A DNA stretch of 64,000 bases from Steinernema hermaphroditum (GCA_030435675.1 CM059621.1:2604001-2668000); one strand, 5' to 3'. Counted from the first letter of the stretch, positions 1-12,965 are shown. The notes: generated from the sequence alone by a model not told the origin. Numbers and translations: made by a program.

Positions 1-1546
1 AGTGTGTCGCTAGCCGCTTCGATCATAGTACTCCCCTTTCGAAACGCGCTAAAACAAATGCGATCGCTAACGGGACTCTGGTGCGCATGAAGTGTGACTG
101 TGGTGCGATGTATGTCTGTGTTGTTATCCTGCAAGGTGTAGGTCGTTGATCCAGAAGTACAAACTAAACTAAGCTCTCCCAGGTCTGACAGCGGTCTCTC
201 ATGCCTGCCACCCTACGTTGCCTGGTTCGTAACCTATTCGAGTGATGCGATAATGACGATCCATCAGCCATCAGACGATTTTAAGATCGAATTCTCACGC
301 CAGAATCAGAGATCTCCGTGACATTCCCATTGAATTCATATGCCACCTATGTTTCTTAGAACGGAAGTGTAGCATAGACCGGCGAAAATAATTACTTAAC
401 AGTTTTTGAACGACCTTCGTCTGACAAGTGGCATTTTGTATTCAAGATCGTGTACATTTATCTAATCACGTTTTCCAATGTTAATGGAAATAAACGGTCG
501 CTATGTAGCTGTGAGTGTCACCCATATGCTGCATGTCCCCATTGCCTATTATAGTGCTTAACCAAATGAAAACGCTGAAGTCAACAAACTTGGTGTTCAA
601 ACGCGCCAATCAACCTTACCCACCCAACACTGCGAAACAACGCGGCGTGACCCGTTTTTAACCTAACAACCTGATAGAACTATGAGCTGTTTACGCTGTA
701 AATGTACGCACGGCATATAGAATAATTTATCTTTGTCACGCCCACACGCGTGCTCAGAGAACAATGTCATTACCGCGAAAATAGGTAGTCAACAGATCCA
801 TTTGGTATAATTTCTCCCTTCTTCTTTCTCCCATCACGCTGCCGCGCTACTATTCGCCAATTGTCCAGGTGTCTTAGCTAATTACCCATTGCCCGATTCA
901 TAGTCACTAGTTGTTTGCTTTGCCATAGAAGTAGGAAGTGAACGCTGAGTGAAAAAAACGAACCAAACATAACGACAAGAAATAGCGTTATCCTTATCGT
1001 TCGCAGAGCTTATATGGGCTCCCTAAGTTCATGTTTTTCTGAATCTTTGTTGACGCAGTTCGTCTAAGTTTCGAATGTTTTTTGTGTTTTTGTTTTTTTT
1101 ATTTGCGTGACAGCGTTCTTGAGGGCTGGTTCGGTTTCATAGCCACGTTTGACCGAAGTGCCAGACGCACTTGCTTTCAGCTATTGTCTCATTGCCAGCT
1201 GATGTACTGATGTAATTTAATGTTTGTCACCTGTCGCGCGATGTATACTTTCTTAAACCATTCTTTTACGCGATCCATTCGCGTCTCCTTCCTTTAGTTT
1301 GATTTCTGTTCTTGTCAATGATTTATTCAAATACATATGGAGGCTTTATCTCTTAGAAAAGGGGACGTTTAGGCAAAATAGAGAAGTGGGAAGGATATCT
1401 TACAAAGTGGTCTTACGTGTAGAGAGGATTTAACAACAATAATGACTACTTATTGCAATTTCTGTTTTAGTGACAGGCAAATCGAGAGTAATTTCCTGTG
1501 GGCGGAGCAGTCACCCCGAAAAAAGGAATTCATCTTCTTGCCGACA
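1..1546. other. intergenic, no gene seen
   Basis: No open frame with recognisable protein content on either strand. The stretch is AT-rich with poly-T runs near 1080-1100. It presumably includes the promoter of the receptor that starts at 1547, but I can point to no specific element. Confidence 0.5.
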
Positions 1547-3306
1547 ATGTTGGAGATGACCACGGAGCTGAAGCAAATCGAATTTATACTATATATTGTG
1601 GAAGGTAAAACAGCTAATTAGCTCAACAACGAACCGCGATTTTAGGTGCGATTATAATCGTTATAAACATACCAGTGATTATACTGATTTTTTTCTCTAA
1701 GCGCCTATCTGAATGTCATGAATTGGTGCTTGTAGCTGGCCTATGTCTCGCTGATACGATAGATGCGTTTGGCTACTTCACCGCTGGCATCAAGCGAACA
1801 GCAATGTACGCTGTTGGAATGGGTACGAATACAAAATCACATATATAAGAAAGGGCAATTTTAAGGTGAAACGCAAGATAATAATCTCAACTGCTTTTTT
1901 CAACCGCATCTGATCTCATTCTTTATTGGATATCAGCTAACTGCTATTCTCACAAGCTTATTGTCATTCGAGTGTTTCTCAGCTGTATTTTTTCCATACC
2001 AACATGTCAAGGTTACAAGACGCGCTAGATGCTTGGTCATTATAGGTAAGGCTGAAATTTTGTGGTCAACTCAAAAAGATCATCGACGTACTTTTTCTCT
2101 GTACTGTCGCAGACGTAAAGAGTCGCTGTTTCAAGTGCCAATAGTCTGCGAGAATTCAATTGGAATTACATTTTGTGCAAGTTGTAGTAAGCTTACGTCT
2201 TCAAAACATTCTCAATTATAAATGCTTGGAAATCAATTGAGCAAAAGGCTGGCCGATTGGAAACCAGCTTTAAGAAGATTCTGGCAATTACACTCCGTTC
2301 TACAGAAAAGATAGCAAGCAACAGTATCTTCAAATTCTGTGTTGTCCGTCGAGTCGGATACCCGACTCAGTTGTCTGAATACGAGACTGGCTAAGTTTAT
2401 TCCGGACTCCGGAGCGAATGCGAGTCCACTCAAACCGCTTTCTCAGGGATTGTTTTATGTAACTGAGTGTTCTCAAGGAGCTGTGCGAAGAGGGTGCAGA
2501 CGATCAGAGAAAATAGGTACGCGAGCCAAGTTCCGGCTCTCATTGCGAGATTTCACCAAGCCGACTTCACTAAGAGGCATATTCAATCTGTAGAGTCGCA
2601 TCGTGGCTTCTGTTGCCTTCCTCGATAGCCATACCATTCACTTACGACCCATAGATAAAAAGCCACAAGTTTCTGTACACTCAAACTTCATGCCTGTCAT
2701 TAATGATTGTGATTTGAAGGGGCCTTCGTGTGGTCCATCGTCACATACATCGTCACTTATGTCTTCTTCATGCGCGGCAGCACCGGTGGAAGTATTTCCG
2801 CTTTTTGTTTTATGGCCGAGATATTGCCCTCGCAAGTTTTTAACTTCCTCCTCGGACAGCGGCTCCTTCTAATAACGGCCAGTGTCGCTGTTTACATTCC
2901 TATCGTTTTTCGCATGAAAGCGGTAAGTGTGAGAGATCTCAGTCTATTTGTTATTCTTCATTTGTTGCAGCTTCTAAAGAACAACGCACTGCGACAACAA
3001 ACCGCTACGCGTGCCAAAAAGTTCCGGAAACTAACAACAACTGTCGGCATAACTTCCTTAATTGCCTTGTGTCTTTTAGTGATTCCTGACGTATTGCTCT
3101 TTTTTGATGTGTGTGGCATTACCAAGTATCACGTTCTATTCTACCTGAATGGCCTTAATAAGTGTCTGCTGGACTCATTTGTCTATACTCTAAGGCACGG
3201 CGAGTTGAGAAAGGCTTTTTGGTACTACATCTCTAAGATACTGTGTGTAAAGAAAACAGGTTCCGTGAACAATAGCACCACTGTACGAGCGGTTCAAATA
3301 AAATAA
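1547..3306 (+). CDS. Srsx-like 7TM chemoreceptor, copy A
   Basis: Predicted G-protein-coupled chemoreceptor of 317 aa, probably in the ciliary membrane of sensory neurons by analogy with nematode serpentine receptors. Exons: 1547-1604, 1646-1822, 1866-2045, 2720-2922, 2971-3306. The internal exons (177, 180 and 203 nt) match copies B and C exactly in length and phase, which is the main support for the model. Seven hydrophobic segments are visible. TM2 contains LADTIDAFGYF, TM3 is followed by a FFPYQH motif where rhodopsin-like receptors have DRY, and TM7 ends in a VYTLRHGELRKAF tail like that of the Srsx family. Intron 3 is unusually long (674 nt) and contains repeat debris near 2480-2510. 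The last codons (VQIK, stop) include an AATAAA. Family assignment rests on remembered consensus only. First of three tandem copies. Confidence 0.8.
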
Positions 3307-4965
3307 ATGGAAAGTTTTCATCAGTCTCGAGTCTACATTGCACAATAGGTCTTGATAGGGTGATTTATGCATAGGGGTGCAGGGTGGAACACAACGAACG
3401 GATCTTTGGTACGGATAGTTGAGCAGGGTTTTGCCAGTAGTTCGGCTTCTCGTGGTGGTGAGCGTGGAGATAGGCGTCCGCGAAAGTGGAACTATGGCTC
3501 CCTGCTCCAGGCCTTCTGCGAGCCGTGGCGATCATTTAGCCAACAGTGATGGCCAAAACCAACGTTAGATACTGAATTTATCATGAACATGTTTGCTTTG
3601 CCCATCTGTTTCGGGTATTACATACCCTTTATGAACCCATTCAAGCAACGAGATGAATAATACAGATTTTTATCTCTTCCTAAGTTTCATCGATCAAAGG
3701 CGATGAGCCTAATTTCACATTCAATTATGTTGTTGATTGAATAATAAGTGTTTTATTTGAACGCTCGTAAAACCGATGTATGGTTTGAAGAACGATAACA
3801 AGATAAATGTTTTCTGTGAAGTAATTTTCAGAAAAAAGTATTGGGTTGGGGAGTCAGAACAGCTGGAAGTCGTAGTTCCAACGTCTCGAAGGGACATCAC
3901 CACCGTCCGACCACCCGCGCCTCACAAGCTGACAATCCGTGCCAGCAAAGAAGTCTGCGTCGCCAGCCGATCCGCCGTTACTAATTCGAAAAGTAACATT
4001 GTGGGTCTATCAGTCCCGAAACATCATGCCTGAAGAGAAACGACCGTAGTTTTTTCGTTGTCTAGTTGTGCCGGCGAAGCCTTGTTGTCATACTCTGTCT
4101 TCATCCAATTGGTGCAAGTCTGGGCCTATGCGACGCGCTAGAAGCTGCTTAGTACAGTTGCGCCTAACGTGATTAGCATGTTTCGCCCAAAAAGCAACAC
4201 GAAACTGAAGAAAATCGTTTCGGAGTAACACAAATTTTCAGAACTATTAAAAAACCGTATTCATGCATGGCCTGGTCCCTCTCGTCTCATTTACTCTTGA
4301 CTCATTGGCATTCAAAATGCAAGACATATCATAACATTGAGAAACATCATAGGTTTTGAACGAGCAGCTTTAATAATAATAAGCATCATAACGTTTTGAA
4401 CGAACAGCCCTGACGTATGTTTCACTAATTACATGTACTCTACCATTTATAGCTGTCGAGCTTGTAGCTAGACGTAATCCAGCATTATGAGGAAATTACA
4501 GTAAGCGTAGCATGTACTGTTCTTGTCTGAATTGCATCTTCTCGATCATCGTCAATATATTTCTGATATACTGAAGCTTATTGTGATATATAAGGTTTCG
4601 CGAGGATCCGCATTTTCAAACTCCAAAGTGCACGCCTCTCTACGTTTTTTGGTCTGATGAAAGACAAGGATGCCCAATTGTACTATAGTAACTTCCCAAA
4701 AGCACCGTGTTTCTTTTCGAGAGTGGTGGCACAACCCTGTGAGAATTCTAATTTTTGGTCGGCTATAAACAATTCAGGCGAAAGTTTATCGTAAACGCCA
4801 GGTGTATTTTGCACCAATTGACGAAAAATACCGGCAGAAAAGCCAAACGCTGTGTTTTCTTAATTGTATCTCCGTCTTCTCTCACTCAGCAATAACAGTG
4901 GTGACAAAATAATAGCTACTGGGTGTGGTGCGACACGTATACACTTAGTTCGAAATTGACTTTTA
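3307..4965. other. intergenic with repeat debris
   Basis: No gene recognised. 3385-3550 is a minus-strand fragment of the R2 repeat (see 7185-7778). 3880-4030 is GC-richer than its surroundings and vaguely repeat-like. The rest is unremarkable. Confidence 0.45.
3385..3550 (-). repeat. R2 retroposon-like fragment
   Basis: The reverse complement matches the 5' part of the R2 element at 7260-7345, sharing the ATGATCGCC...GGCTC and CAGAAGGCCTGG blocks. It lacks the conserved 3' end. Confidence 0.6.
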
Positions 4966-6573
4966 ATGCCGCCCGCTTCTCTCAGCACGGAGTTACTGAG
5001 AACCGAATTTATACTGTTCATCATTGAAGGTGAGTAATCTGTTTCAGTGTGCATGGAAAAGTAACATATTATAATAGGCTTTATTGTTCTGCTTATTAAC
5101 ATACCTGTAATATTCGCGATTTTCTTCTCAAAACGTCTAGCAGATTCGCAGGAATTGGTACTCATCGCTGGGTTCTGTCTAGCTGATACAGTCGATGCGT
5201 TTGGCTACTTCACCGCTGGAATCGGCAGAACTTATACATACGCGTTAGGAAAAGGTTAGCAATAACTTGTTTGATCCCTGTTATAGTATAAAGGAGGGGA
5301 GAACTATTTTTTATCGACAAAGATGTTTGATAAGGCTCAATGCTTTTGTGTTTTTTTTTTTTGAAAATCGGGGGCAACTAAGAGACAGATCTAGTGAGTG
5401 TTAGCAAGTGTAAGATATAGAGATAGTACTGTATCAAAAAGTAGCTGTACGGTACCGTCCCGCTATACGAATATGACGCTGGTACGCACAGAGAACAGAT
5501 TGGAGATAGATCACAACATGAGGGCTGACACCATAACCGATTACGAATGAGGTGCGGTGCTAATAGGCCGCACAGACAGCCCATTGGTAACCGGGTCACC
5601 GCCACTATACAACTGTGGGTGATAGCATTGTTTTCGAAAAATGCGTTACAAATAAATCATACAGATAGTCCATAGGCAAACGGTTCACTTGTTACTCCTC
5701 ATCACCTAAAAAGTGCAAAATGGTGCCCAGCTTCTTCATATATACAACGACACCACATTCAGAAAACGGTCTTCAACCTCAAACCAATTGCTTCTTCTCG
5801 TGACACGTGGCTCTCTTTTACGTTGGCTACCAGTTTACCGCACTCACAACTACCCTCGTTTCGCTAGACTGCTTTGCGACAGTATTTCTGCCATTCTATC
5901 ACTGTAAACTGACAAGACGGACCAGATGTTTCGTTATTCTGGGTGAGTACGCTTATAATGTATCCATCTACGAAAATTAACACAAATTTCCAGCTGTATT
6001 TTCATGGTCGTTGATCGCGTACATCCTGACATTCATAATATTTATGCGATCTGTGCCAGAGAAAAATATTTCGTGCGTTTGTTACTTGGCCGAATCATTG
6101 CCGGACGTTGGTTTTGATTACCTCGTGGGAATGCGCCTTCTTCTCATCACAACAAGTGTTGTTGTCTACATTCCCATCGTTATACGAATGAGAGCGGCAA
6201 GACTAAACATCACCTCTGTTTAACACATTTTGACGTTTAGATTCTCAAAAGTGACTCGTTGCGCCATGAACAAGCGCGAAGCAGAAAGTTCCGAAAACTG
6301 GTGGTAACCGTCGGCATAAGCGCGTTGATAGCTCTCTGTCTTTTGGTGGTTCCTGACATGGTAATGTTCTTCGATGTGGGTGGTGTCGCCAAGTATCACG
6401 TGCTCTTCTATCTCATCGGACTCAATAAGAGCATCGCCAACATCTTCGTCTACACTCTGCGACAAGTGGAGTTGAGAAAAGTTATTTGGAATCACGTTTG
6501 CAAAGCATTGCGGTGTAAGAAGGCAAATGTGATTGTAAACAGTTCCGTTAATCGCACGATGCAGCTGAAATGA
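4966..6573 (+). pseudogene. Srsx-like receptor copy B with one in-frame TGA
   Basis: Second tandem paralogue. Exons: 4966-5029, 5078-5254, 5763-5942, 5994-6196, 6241-6573. All exon lengths and phases fit copies A and C, giving 318 codons, but exon 3 contains a TGA at 5801-5803 where copies A and C have a proline codon. No other frame damage is seen. The protein is otherwise well preserved, with TM2 LADTVDAFGYF, TM3 then FLPFYH, and a C-terminal VYTLRQVELRK. The intron at 6197-6240 must use a GC donor (GCAAGA), since copies A and C have GTAAGT at the same place. Either this is a very young pseudogene, or the stop is a sequencing error or polymorphism, or it is read through. Without the stop it would be a normal chemoreceptor. 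Confidence 0.75.
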
Positions 6574-9274
6574 ATCTTTTGCTCTTGTGTTATGTCGACT
6601 CTCTCAGAAATGACTTTAGTGAGTTGCCTTTCTTGCCCATTTCAGTTGCCTTTCTTTCCCACGTTTTCTGCGTGGACAAGTACAATGGAAATGCTGGAAA
6701 ATGAACTGCACCACCTTCTTAACGCTTAAATTCTACATCTAGTGCCAGTCATCGTTTTATAAGGACCTTGGGAAATTTGGGGGAAAGTTGACACTTATAG
6801 GTTTCACGGGGGGTGTATTCATTTATATGTCCGCCACTGTACAAATAATAAATGAAATGTGTCCGTTTCAACTTCTGTAAGGCACACGCCTCGACTCATT
6901 GCAGAATAGCCCTGAATCACATAACAAGGGTGAACAACAGTTAATACAGGGCATATACCACGTAAAACAGTCGAAAGTGAGCATAGAAACATGAGGCTAT
7001 CGTTATTGGGCTATCATTATTGGGCGCTTGCAATGGAATCCTTTTCAAAATGCTTACAGAAAACTTTTAAATTCTGCCAGAATTGCGTCGCTTCGCGCGT
7101 GATTCACTCTTACTGCAGATGCTCTTTAAAATGGCGGTAACGGCATTTACAATTATTTGTCATTTATGAAGGAGGTCTTTCATTTGTGCCCCCAGCGATC
7201 GGTCGGGTCGTCCACTCGCTCTCTCTCTCTGAGGCTGTCTGAGCCGAATGAGTTGAGTGAGCGGTCGTTCTCGGCCGTCGTTGTTGGTGCAATGATCGCC
7301 CCGGCTCCCAGAAGGCCTGGAACACCAGGGAGCCGTTCCACCCCCCTGCCAAGAAGCTAGTCACTGCCGCCCGACTTCACCCGCGCCGCCAGAGAAGCCG
7401 ACGAAGCTCTACAGCTCGAAAGTCAGCGCAGCCAGCTGCCCTGATGGTTCTCGGTCCGTTGTGGTCCACCGCCGCGTTTCACCCGGATGCCGTTCTTTTC
7501 CCGTACCGCCCGCGAAAGCCGCCGAAGAAGTCCTTCAACTCCGACGTCCGCGCCGCCACCCGAGCTTAAGATGGATTCGCTGTCCACGGTCTCCGGAATC
7601 AGCTCTTCGCCTCTTTGATGCCCGCGCACACTGATGGGATCGCCGTCCTCTACTCTGGTGTGCCGGACGATGAAGAAGAAGACCGGCGACTACAGAGTGA
7701 CAATGTGGTTTTTGTGCATATATATGACGTCTCGCAAGGCGTAAGTCTTTGATACGAGAAATAAACTCGTAAACTGTCATTTACGAGATCTAACAAAAGT
7801 ACACACGGTAGGTGTATCAAGTGTGTGTCACTCAACATGATGTGTATGTACTTGTCATGCGCTGTCGTATGCCAAGTTGATAGAAAAAAACAGAAAACAG
7901 AACAAAACACACTCACTATGTTTTTAACTTTTTGGATAGTCATACAAACGTGTTATTGTACTGAAAATTGTGGTAAATGTCTGTATAGTTTGAAAGAAAT
8001 TTAGAATGCATATCTGAAGCAGTCCGGAGCGTTTGGTCTGACAGCGTTCAGACAATGTTCAACAGCTCTAGAGAACAGCTTCATTTTTTAAATGCTTAGC
8101 ACTATGACACATAGTGAAATCCATTTATCTCTTACGTTTCTACGCCTGTTAAGTTAGTAGTTTGATTACAGTTTCTTACGAGGAAGAGAAAGACCGAGAT
8201 CAATAAAAGTCAAAACGAAAAACTTCCAAACGTCTAATTGTTAGAGACTGAAATAGATTTACGTTTACGTCGTGAATAACATTGACCTTTAAGTTTAATA
8301 ACGTTCTTAATATGATGCCATTCCATCTATAGACTTACGATGCCGATAGAAGTGCGCATGTGGGCGACGATCACAGTGTAAACCACCGGTGGATGCTGGA
8401 ATTGTTATGTCCTTTCGAATCTATCTTTCCGTGTAGATTGTTATTTGTTTAAGTAAAAAATACAAATCCAGAGTTTGTGATGGCAAACTTGTGCTTATAC
8501 GGAGAGAATGTGGAAATTGTGCGTTGTGGATGCCCTCAGCTTGATATGAATTTACGACATTATCTGTGAGATCAACCATATCACGTGGTATCACAGTGGT
8601 GCCGCCTTTTACGCTACGATCCGTTTTCCTTCTCGCTGCGGCTTCGCCGGTATCCTTTACCATTTTGACCCCTCGGAGCCGTCATTCGTCTTCTTGTCTG
8701 CTGACGGATTTCGGCTATCGAGCCGAGTAAACCAAACTGAGTCGGAGCCGAGCCACCTGGGCCAAGTCGAGGCGAGACCGCTTGCATTGCCGGTTTGTCT
8801 CACAATTGGAATTCCTGTCCGACTCGGGTCTGGCTCAGGATTCAAAGCCATAGAGCAGTACGGGGAGGACGCTTTGGTTGGCAATTCTTCGCTTTCATCG
8901 CACTATCAGGCCTCTGGATCATGATGTATCTGTCGTACCTGCAGACATTCTAGTCGCTTTGAATACAGGTTTTTGAATGGAATTCGTTCCTGTTTTTAAC
9001 TCTTTTGTGTGAACAGCAAGGTCGAGTTCAAGCACCATACGTATTATACTATGAACTTCGTTTTGTGAAGACGTAATTCATTTCACGGTCTAGTTATCTC
9101 CACTCCAAGCGTCCTAGCCAAAGTGCTCACTATAATTTCAGAGCTGTATTCAGGCGAATAGTTACGTGGCAATAACAATTATGAGAAGAAATTAAAGCCG
9201 ACTTCCTCGCAGTGAAAATTGTCGCCAGGCGGGCAGTCACGCCTCTCGTTAAACGCTGATATCCACTTACCCTC
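6574..9274. other. intergenic, repeat-rich
   Basis: No gene recognised. 6800-6842 ends in a degenerate copy of the foldback-element terminus seen at 59756 and 61221 (a GTATTCATTTATATG-type end with CCGCCACTGTA). 6875-6965 resembles 58400-58490, an unnamed repeat. 7185-7778 is a long R2 element. 8690-8800 is a degenerate GAGCCGAGCC-rich patch also met near 16360-16620. The remainder looks unstructured. Confidence 0.45.
7185..7778 (+). repeat. R2 retroposon-like element
   Basis: Non-coding GC-rich element ending in a block shared with R1 copies: CAAGGCGTAAGTCTTTGATA, then CGAGAAATAAACTCG and a short repeat of the CTCGTAAA type. Related copies occur at 49865-50165 and 52655-53155 (both minus). 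The fixed 3' end followed by short direct repeats is the pattern of LINE-mobilised elements. No transposase or reverse transcriptase is encoded. Confidence 0.6.
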
Positions 9275-10489
9275 ATGCTCACCGTGAACCTTGGAATGGA
9301 CTGGGAACGAACAGAGTTTATTCTGTTTTTCGTTGAAGGTAATTTACTACAACCATACAACATGTAACTGAGTACTCTTAGGTTTCATTGTCGTTGCCTT
9401 AAACATCCCTATTATTATCATGATACTCTTCTCGAAACGACTGTCAGAGTCACAAGAATTGGTGCTTATCGCTGGGTTATGCTCAGCCGATTCGGTATAT
9501 GCACTTGGATACATAGCAGCTGGAATCAAGAGGACTTACATGTACGCTTTCGGTGGAGGTGCGCCCAGTCTTTGCTGGCTTTAAAAAAGAATACATTTAG
9601 CCGACGCCCGAGATTCACAATTTGACTGCTTCTTTTCTCCGCATATCGTCATATTTTTCGTCGGATACCAGTTCACCGCAATAACCACTTGTTTCCTGTC
9701 GATGGATTGCTTTGCGGCCGTTTTTCTGCCCACCCAGCACTGTAATGTTACCAGACGTTCGAGATATGCAGCCATTGCAGGTAGGAATTTTGCCTAATTC
9801 TAAGTATCTTGAATGTATGAGTCAGCCTGTCCCATTGGTTCCCGGGAATGACCTTAGAAATGCCTCTTTGACCCATTTCATCCCCACATCTCTAGGTGCG
9901 CTCATCTTCTCGATCTCAACGTACTTAGCTACTTATCTAATCTTCATGCAAAGGAGGCCAGAAACGAGCGTCTCCGCTCTTTGCTTCTTGGCCGAGAGTG
10001 TACCCATCTTTGTTTTCGATTATCTCGTGGGATTGCGACTGATTCTCATCACCGTCAGTGTCGCTGTTTACATCCCCATTATTTGGCGCATGCGAAACGT
10101 AAGTCCACTTATTGCAATTAGTCAAAAAAATGAAAACAATCCTTCAGGTTCTCAAAAACCGATCTGTCCGCCAGCAGCTCATCGCTAAAAACAGAAAGTT
10201 CCGAAAACTAACCATAACTGTGGGCATTGCTACCCTGCTAGCCCTCGTCCTAATCGTGTTCCCTGACATCCTGATCTTTTTCAATGTCGCGGGCCTAACC
10301 AAGTTCCACGTCCTCTTCTATCTGATCGGGCTAAACAAGTGCTTAGCCAACATCTTCGTCTACACCCTGAGACAGGCGGAACTCCGAAAGGCGTTTTGGC
10401 ACTACTTTTGCAAGGTCGCTCACATCAAGCAGTCCAATTCGGGCTGGATATACAACACTTCAGTTATCCGTACTGTTCAAATAAAATAG
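9275..10489 (+). CDS. Srsx-like 7TM chemoreceptor, copy C
   Basis: Third and most compact tandem copy, 321 aa. Exons: 9275-9338, 9382-9558, 9601-9780, 9896-10098, 10148-10489. The start at 9275 gives an N-terminus like copies A and B; a second ATG at 9296 is also possible. Seven hydrophobic segments lie roughly at residues 14-37, 46-66, 100-125, 140-160, 182-205, 228-250 and 258-280. The exon-3 region begins with a Cys-containing extracellular stretch (FDCFFSPH) and continues to FLPTQH after TM3. The tail NIFVYTLRQAELRKAFW fits the Srsx TM7 end. Role: chemosensory GPCR, ligand unknown. It is intact, unlike copy B. The AATAAA again overlaps the final codons. Confidence 0.85.
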
Positions 10490-11240
10490 AACATAAATTT
10501 TATGTGATTTACTTAACGAAACATTAAAAGGCACCCCTCCAAAACAAGACGGTCAGTTTGAGTCTATAATAGGTCACTTGGGAGTCACCGGTGAGAAACA
10601 GATGTGCCGCTAGTGTCAAATGATAAATGATAACATGGCCCTGTTTAACCTACATAGAGTGCCGATGGGCCGCTTATATATTCCAGGAACAACACATCGA
10701 GGAATTAGTACTTGTGTACAAAATTTTAGCTGGATCGGCAGGGGTCACCTTTAAATATTTCCTCGTTAGTTTTTGCGTGAATGATTTAAAGCTTTGCTTA
10801 GGTGATTGTTGATCATTAGATCAGCGAATTTCTGTTCAATGTATAAAGTAGTCGTGTTGAAGAAAGTGTTGCCCTCGATTGAAGACACCTTCTCAGGCAA
10901 ATTACGTCAAGTAATCCCAATTTAGAGCAAATTTTTCAGCCGTTTCGCACGGTTTTTGTCCAGTTTTCGAACTTGATGAGGTGTCAAGTTTGCGGGTAAT
11001 TATACTCGGCAACAAACCGGCAGTTCAATTGAGCGATTGGCTTCAACCCCTATAACAGCATTTATCATTTGCGGTAAATTGTTTTCGACTACCCAGTGCA
11101 CCCGTGCCGCATTACCTGTTGAAGACAATAGAACCGCGCAATTAACTCTCGGTTCCGCTTCACGATCATAACAAGGGGCGGCGGCAACTACCTGAATATA
11201 AGCTCGAGCGGGAACGGGCAGAAGCAGCACACCGGCAGCC
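10490..11240. other. intergenic upstream of collagen
   Basis: No coding content recognised. It contains the presumed collagen promoter. A GAATATAAG stretch about 50 nt upstream of the collagen ATG could act as a TATA-like element, but this is a weak call. Confidence 0.4.
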
Positions 11241-12298
11241 ATGACCGAAGACGTGAAGCAGAAGATGAAACAGTGCGACGACGTCCGGAGAGTCGCCTTC
11301 TTCGGAGTCACTCTCAGCACCATCGCCACTTTGGTACGACTTTCGATTTTGTGCCTTTGATATACTTATGCGGTTAGGTGTGCGTCATTTCGGTCCCAAT
11401 GATCTACTCCTACATGCAGCAGATGCACTCCAGCATGCTGAACGAAGTCGACTTCTGCAAGTCGCGATCAGGCAACATTTGGCGCGAAGTCACGCGCACT
11501 CAAGTGCTCGCCAAAGTGAACCCACGTCGCGCTCGTCAAACCGGTTATGGTGGTGAAAGTCTCGCTGTGGAAGCACCCCACCCACACGGCGGAATCGGCG
11601 GCGGTGGTGGTGGAGGGTGCTGTTGTGGATGTGGCGTTTCGTCGCCTGGCCTCCCTGGGCCTCCAGGACAAGATGGAGCGCCCGGTGAGGACGGAGGCCC
11701 TGGACAGCCGGGACGTGATGGTCAAGATGCTCCACCGGCTACGCCGCCTCCTCACATTGTACTGACTTTCATGAGGCAGTCGGTTAGACCCAATTTCAGG
11801 ACTGGTGCTTCGAATGCGCCGAGCCGCAACACGGTGCTCCCGGAAACCAGGGCCCCAAGGGACCGCCTGGACAACCCGGAAACAATGGTCGCGATGCGGA
11901 AGGCGGAAACCGCGGACCTCCTGGACCAGGTGGCCCGCCCGGACCTCCCGGAAATCCTGGAAGCGGCGGCTCTCCTGGTCAACCAGGACAACCTGGCAAG
12001 GTCGTCGAGGAGCCTGGACCAGATGGACCTCCCGGACCTCCTGGCCCCGCTGGCCACGGTGGAGATCGTAATCTACCGGCTGAAATTTTCCTGTGCACCC
12101 TATATCTTTTCAGCCGGACAACCTGGAGGCAACGGCCGCCCCGGAAACCCTGGACCTCCCGGCCCACCTGGAGATGGTGGACGCGACGGAAATCCTGGCC
12201 GCCCTGGAGGCCCTGGTCAGCAAGGACCTCACGGAGAGAATGGAGCGCCCGGCGCGTGCGACCACTGTCCTCCGCCTCGCACTGCCCCTGGATACTAA
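11241..12298 (+). CDS. nematode cuticle collagen
   Basis: Structural collagen of the cuticle, secreted by the hypodermis and assembled as a triple helix. 308 aa; exons 11241-11333, 11378-11758, 11800-12067, 12114-12298. Residues 1 to about 60 form the cuticle-collagen N-terminal domain, with a hydrophobic anchor ([32 protein letters not shown]). A glycine run and a CCCGCG cysteine cluster follow near residues 105-115. Three Gly-X-Y blocks are separated by short Cys-bearing interruptions (DWCFECAEP, then ACDHCPPP near the C-terminus). The intron positions restore Gly-X-Y register, which fixes the splice sites. A polyadenylation signal AATAAA lies at 12329-12334. It belongs to a large multigene family, so the exact orthologue is not assignable. 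The other long open frames here are shadows of this GC-rich gene. Confidence 0.95.
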
Positions 12299-12965
12299 AC
12301 TGCCCAATTTTTTGTGCTCAATCACACGAATAAATATTTCCGCATTCTTCCTGTTCGTCTTACACGCAGACTGGCTGTTTTGATCGCGGTGTCGATAGTG
12401 CCTCCGACCGTTGTTGTTATTGTCATACAGGCAGTGAACAATGGCAATTATTTGCGTGATTGATCGATCGAAAAAGTAATTGCGGGATCGATTCGTTTTG
12501 GTTCGGGCTGAAGTTCACAGGGTACAAATACCGTCCGGAAGGAAAGCAGATCTAGAAGGTTGGCATAAACCCTGCTAGAACACCGCGAACAAATGTTGTC
12601 TGTGGTACTTTGGAAGTCCATTTAGACTCGATGATCGCCGGGAGCCTGAAGCTCCAAACATTATTTGTGCATGAATCCAAAAAGTTGGTTTTGCTGAATT
12701 CGGAGCTAATTTGTGGATTATCCCAAACATTAGAAGGCAGCATGGTTAAGAGTGATCTCGCACCGCCTTGAAGAGACACCTTAGTTGTGTCTTCTTGGGG
12801 CATCCGTTTTTCTTGCTTATGCTGAGAGTTGTACTACTTGTGAGCGATAGTGGGCGACAGAAAGACTGGAACGAGATAACAATCGACCTTGTTTCTGTCC
12901 CGAACGAACAGTTGTGTTAGTCTATAGCCACGAACATATATCTGCTTTTGTTATTCTTGCTTAGC
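12299..12965. other. intergenic
   Basis: No gene assigned. A minus-strand frame at 12552-12803 (83 codons) includes the phrase LQGGARSLLTMLPSNVWD, which reads like a protein fragment, but I cannot place it. Confidence 0.35.

Noticed and set aside
11468..12383. Several long overlapping frames on both strands
   Set aside because: GC-rich Gly-X-Y coding sequence of the collagen keeps other frames open; none has independent support.
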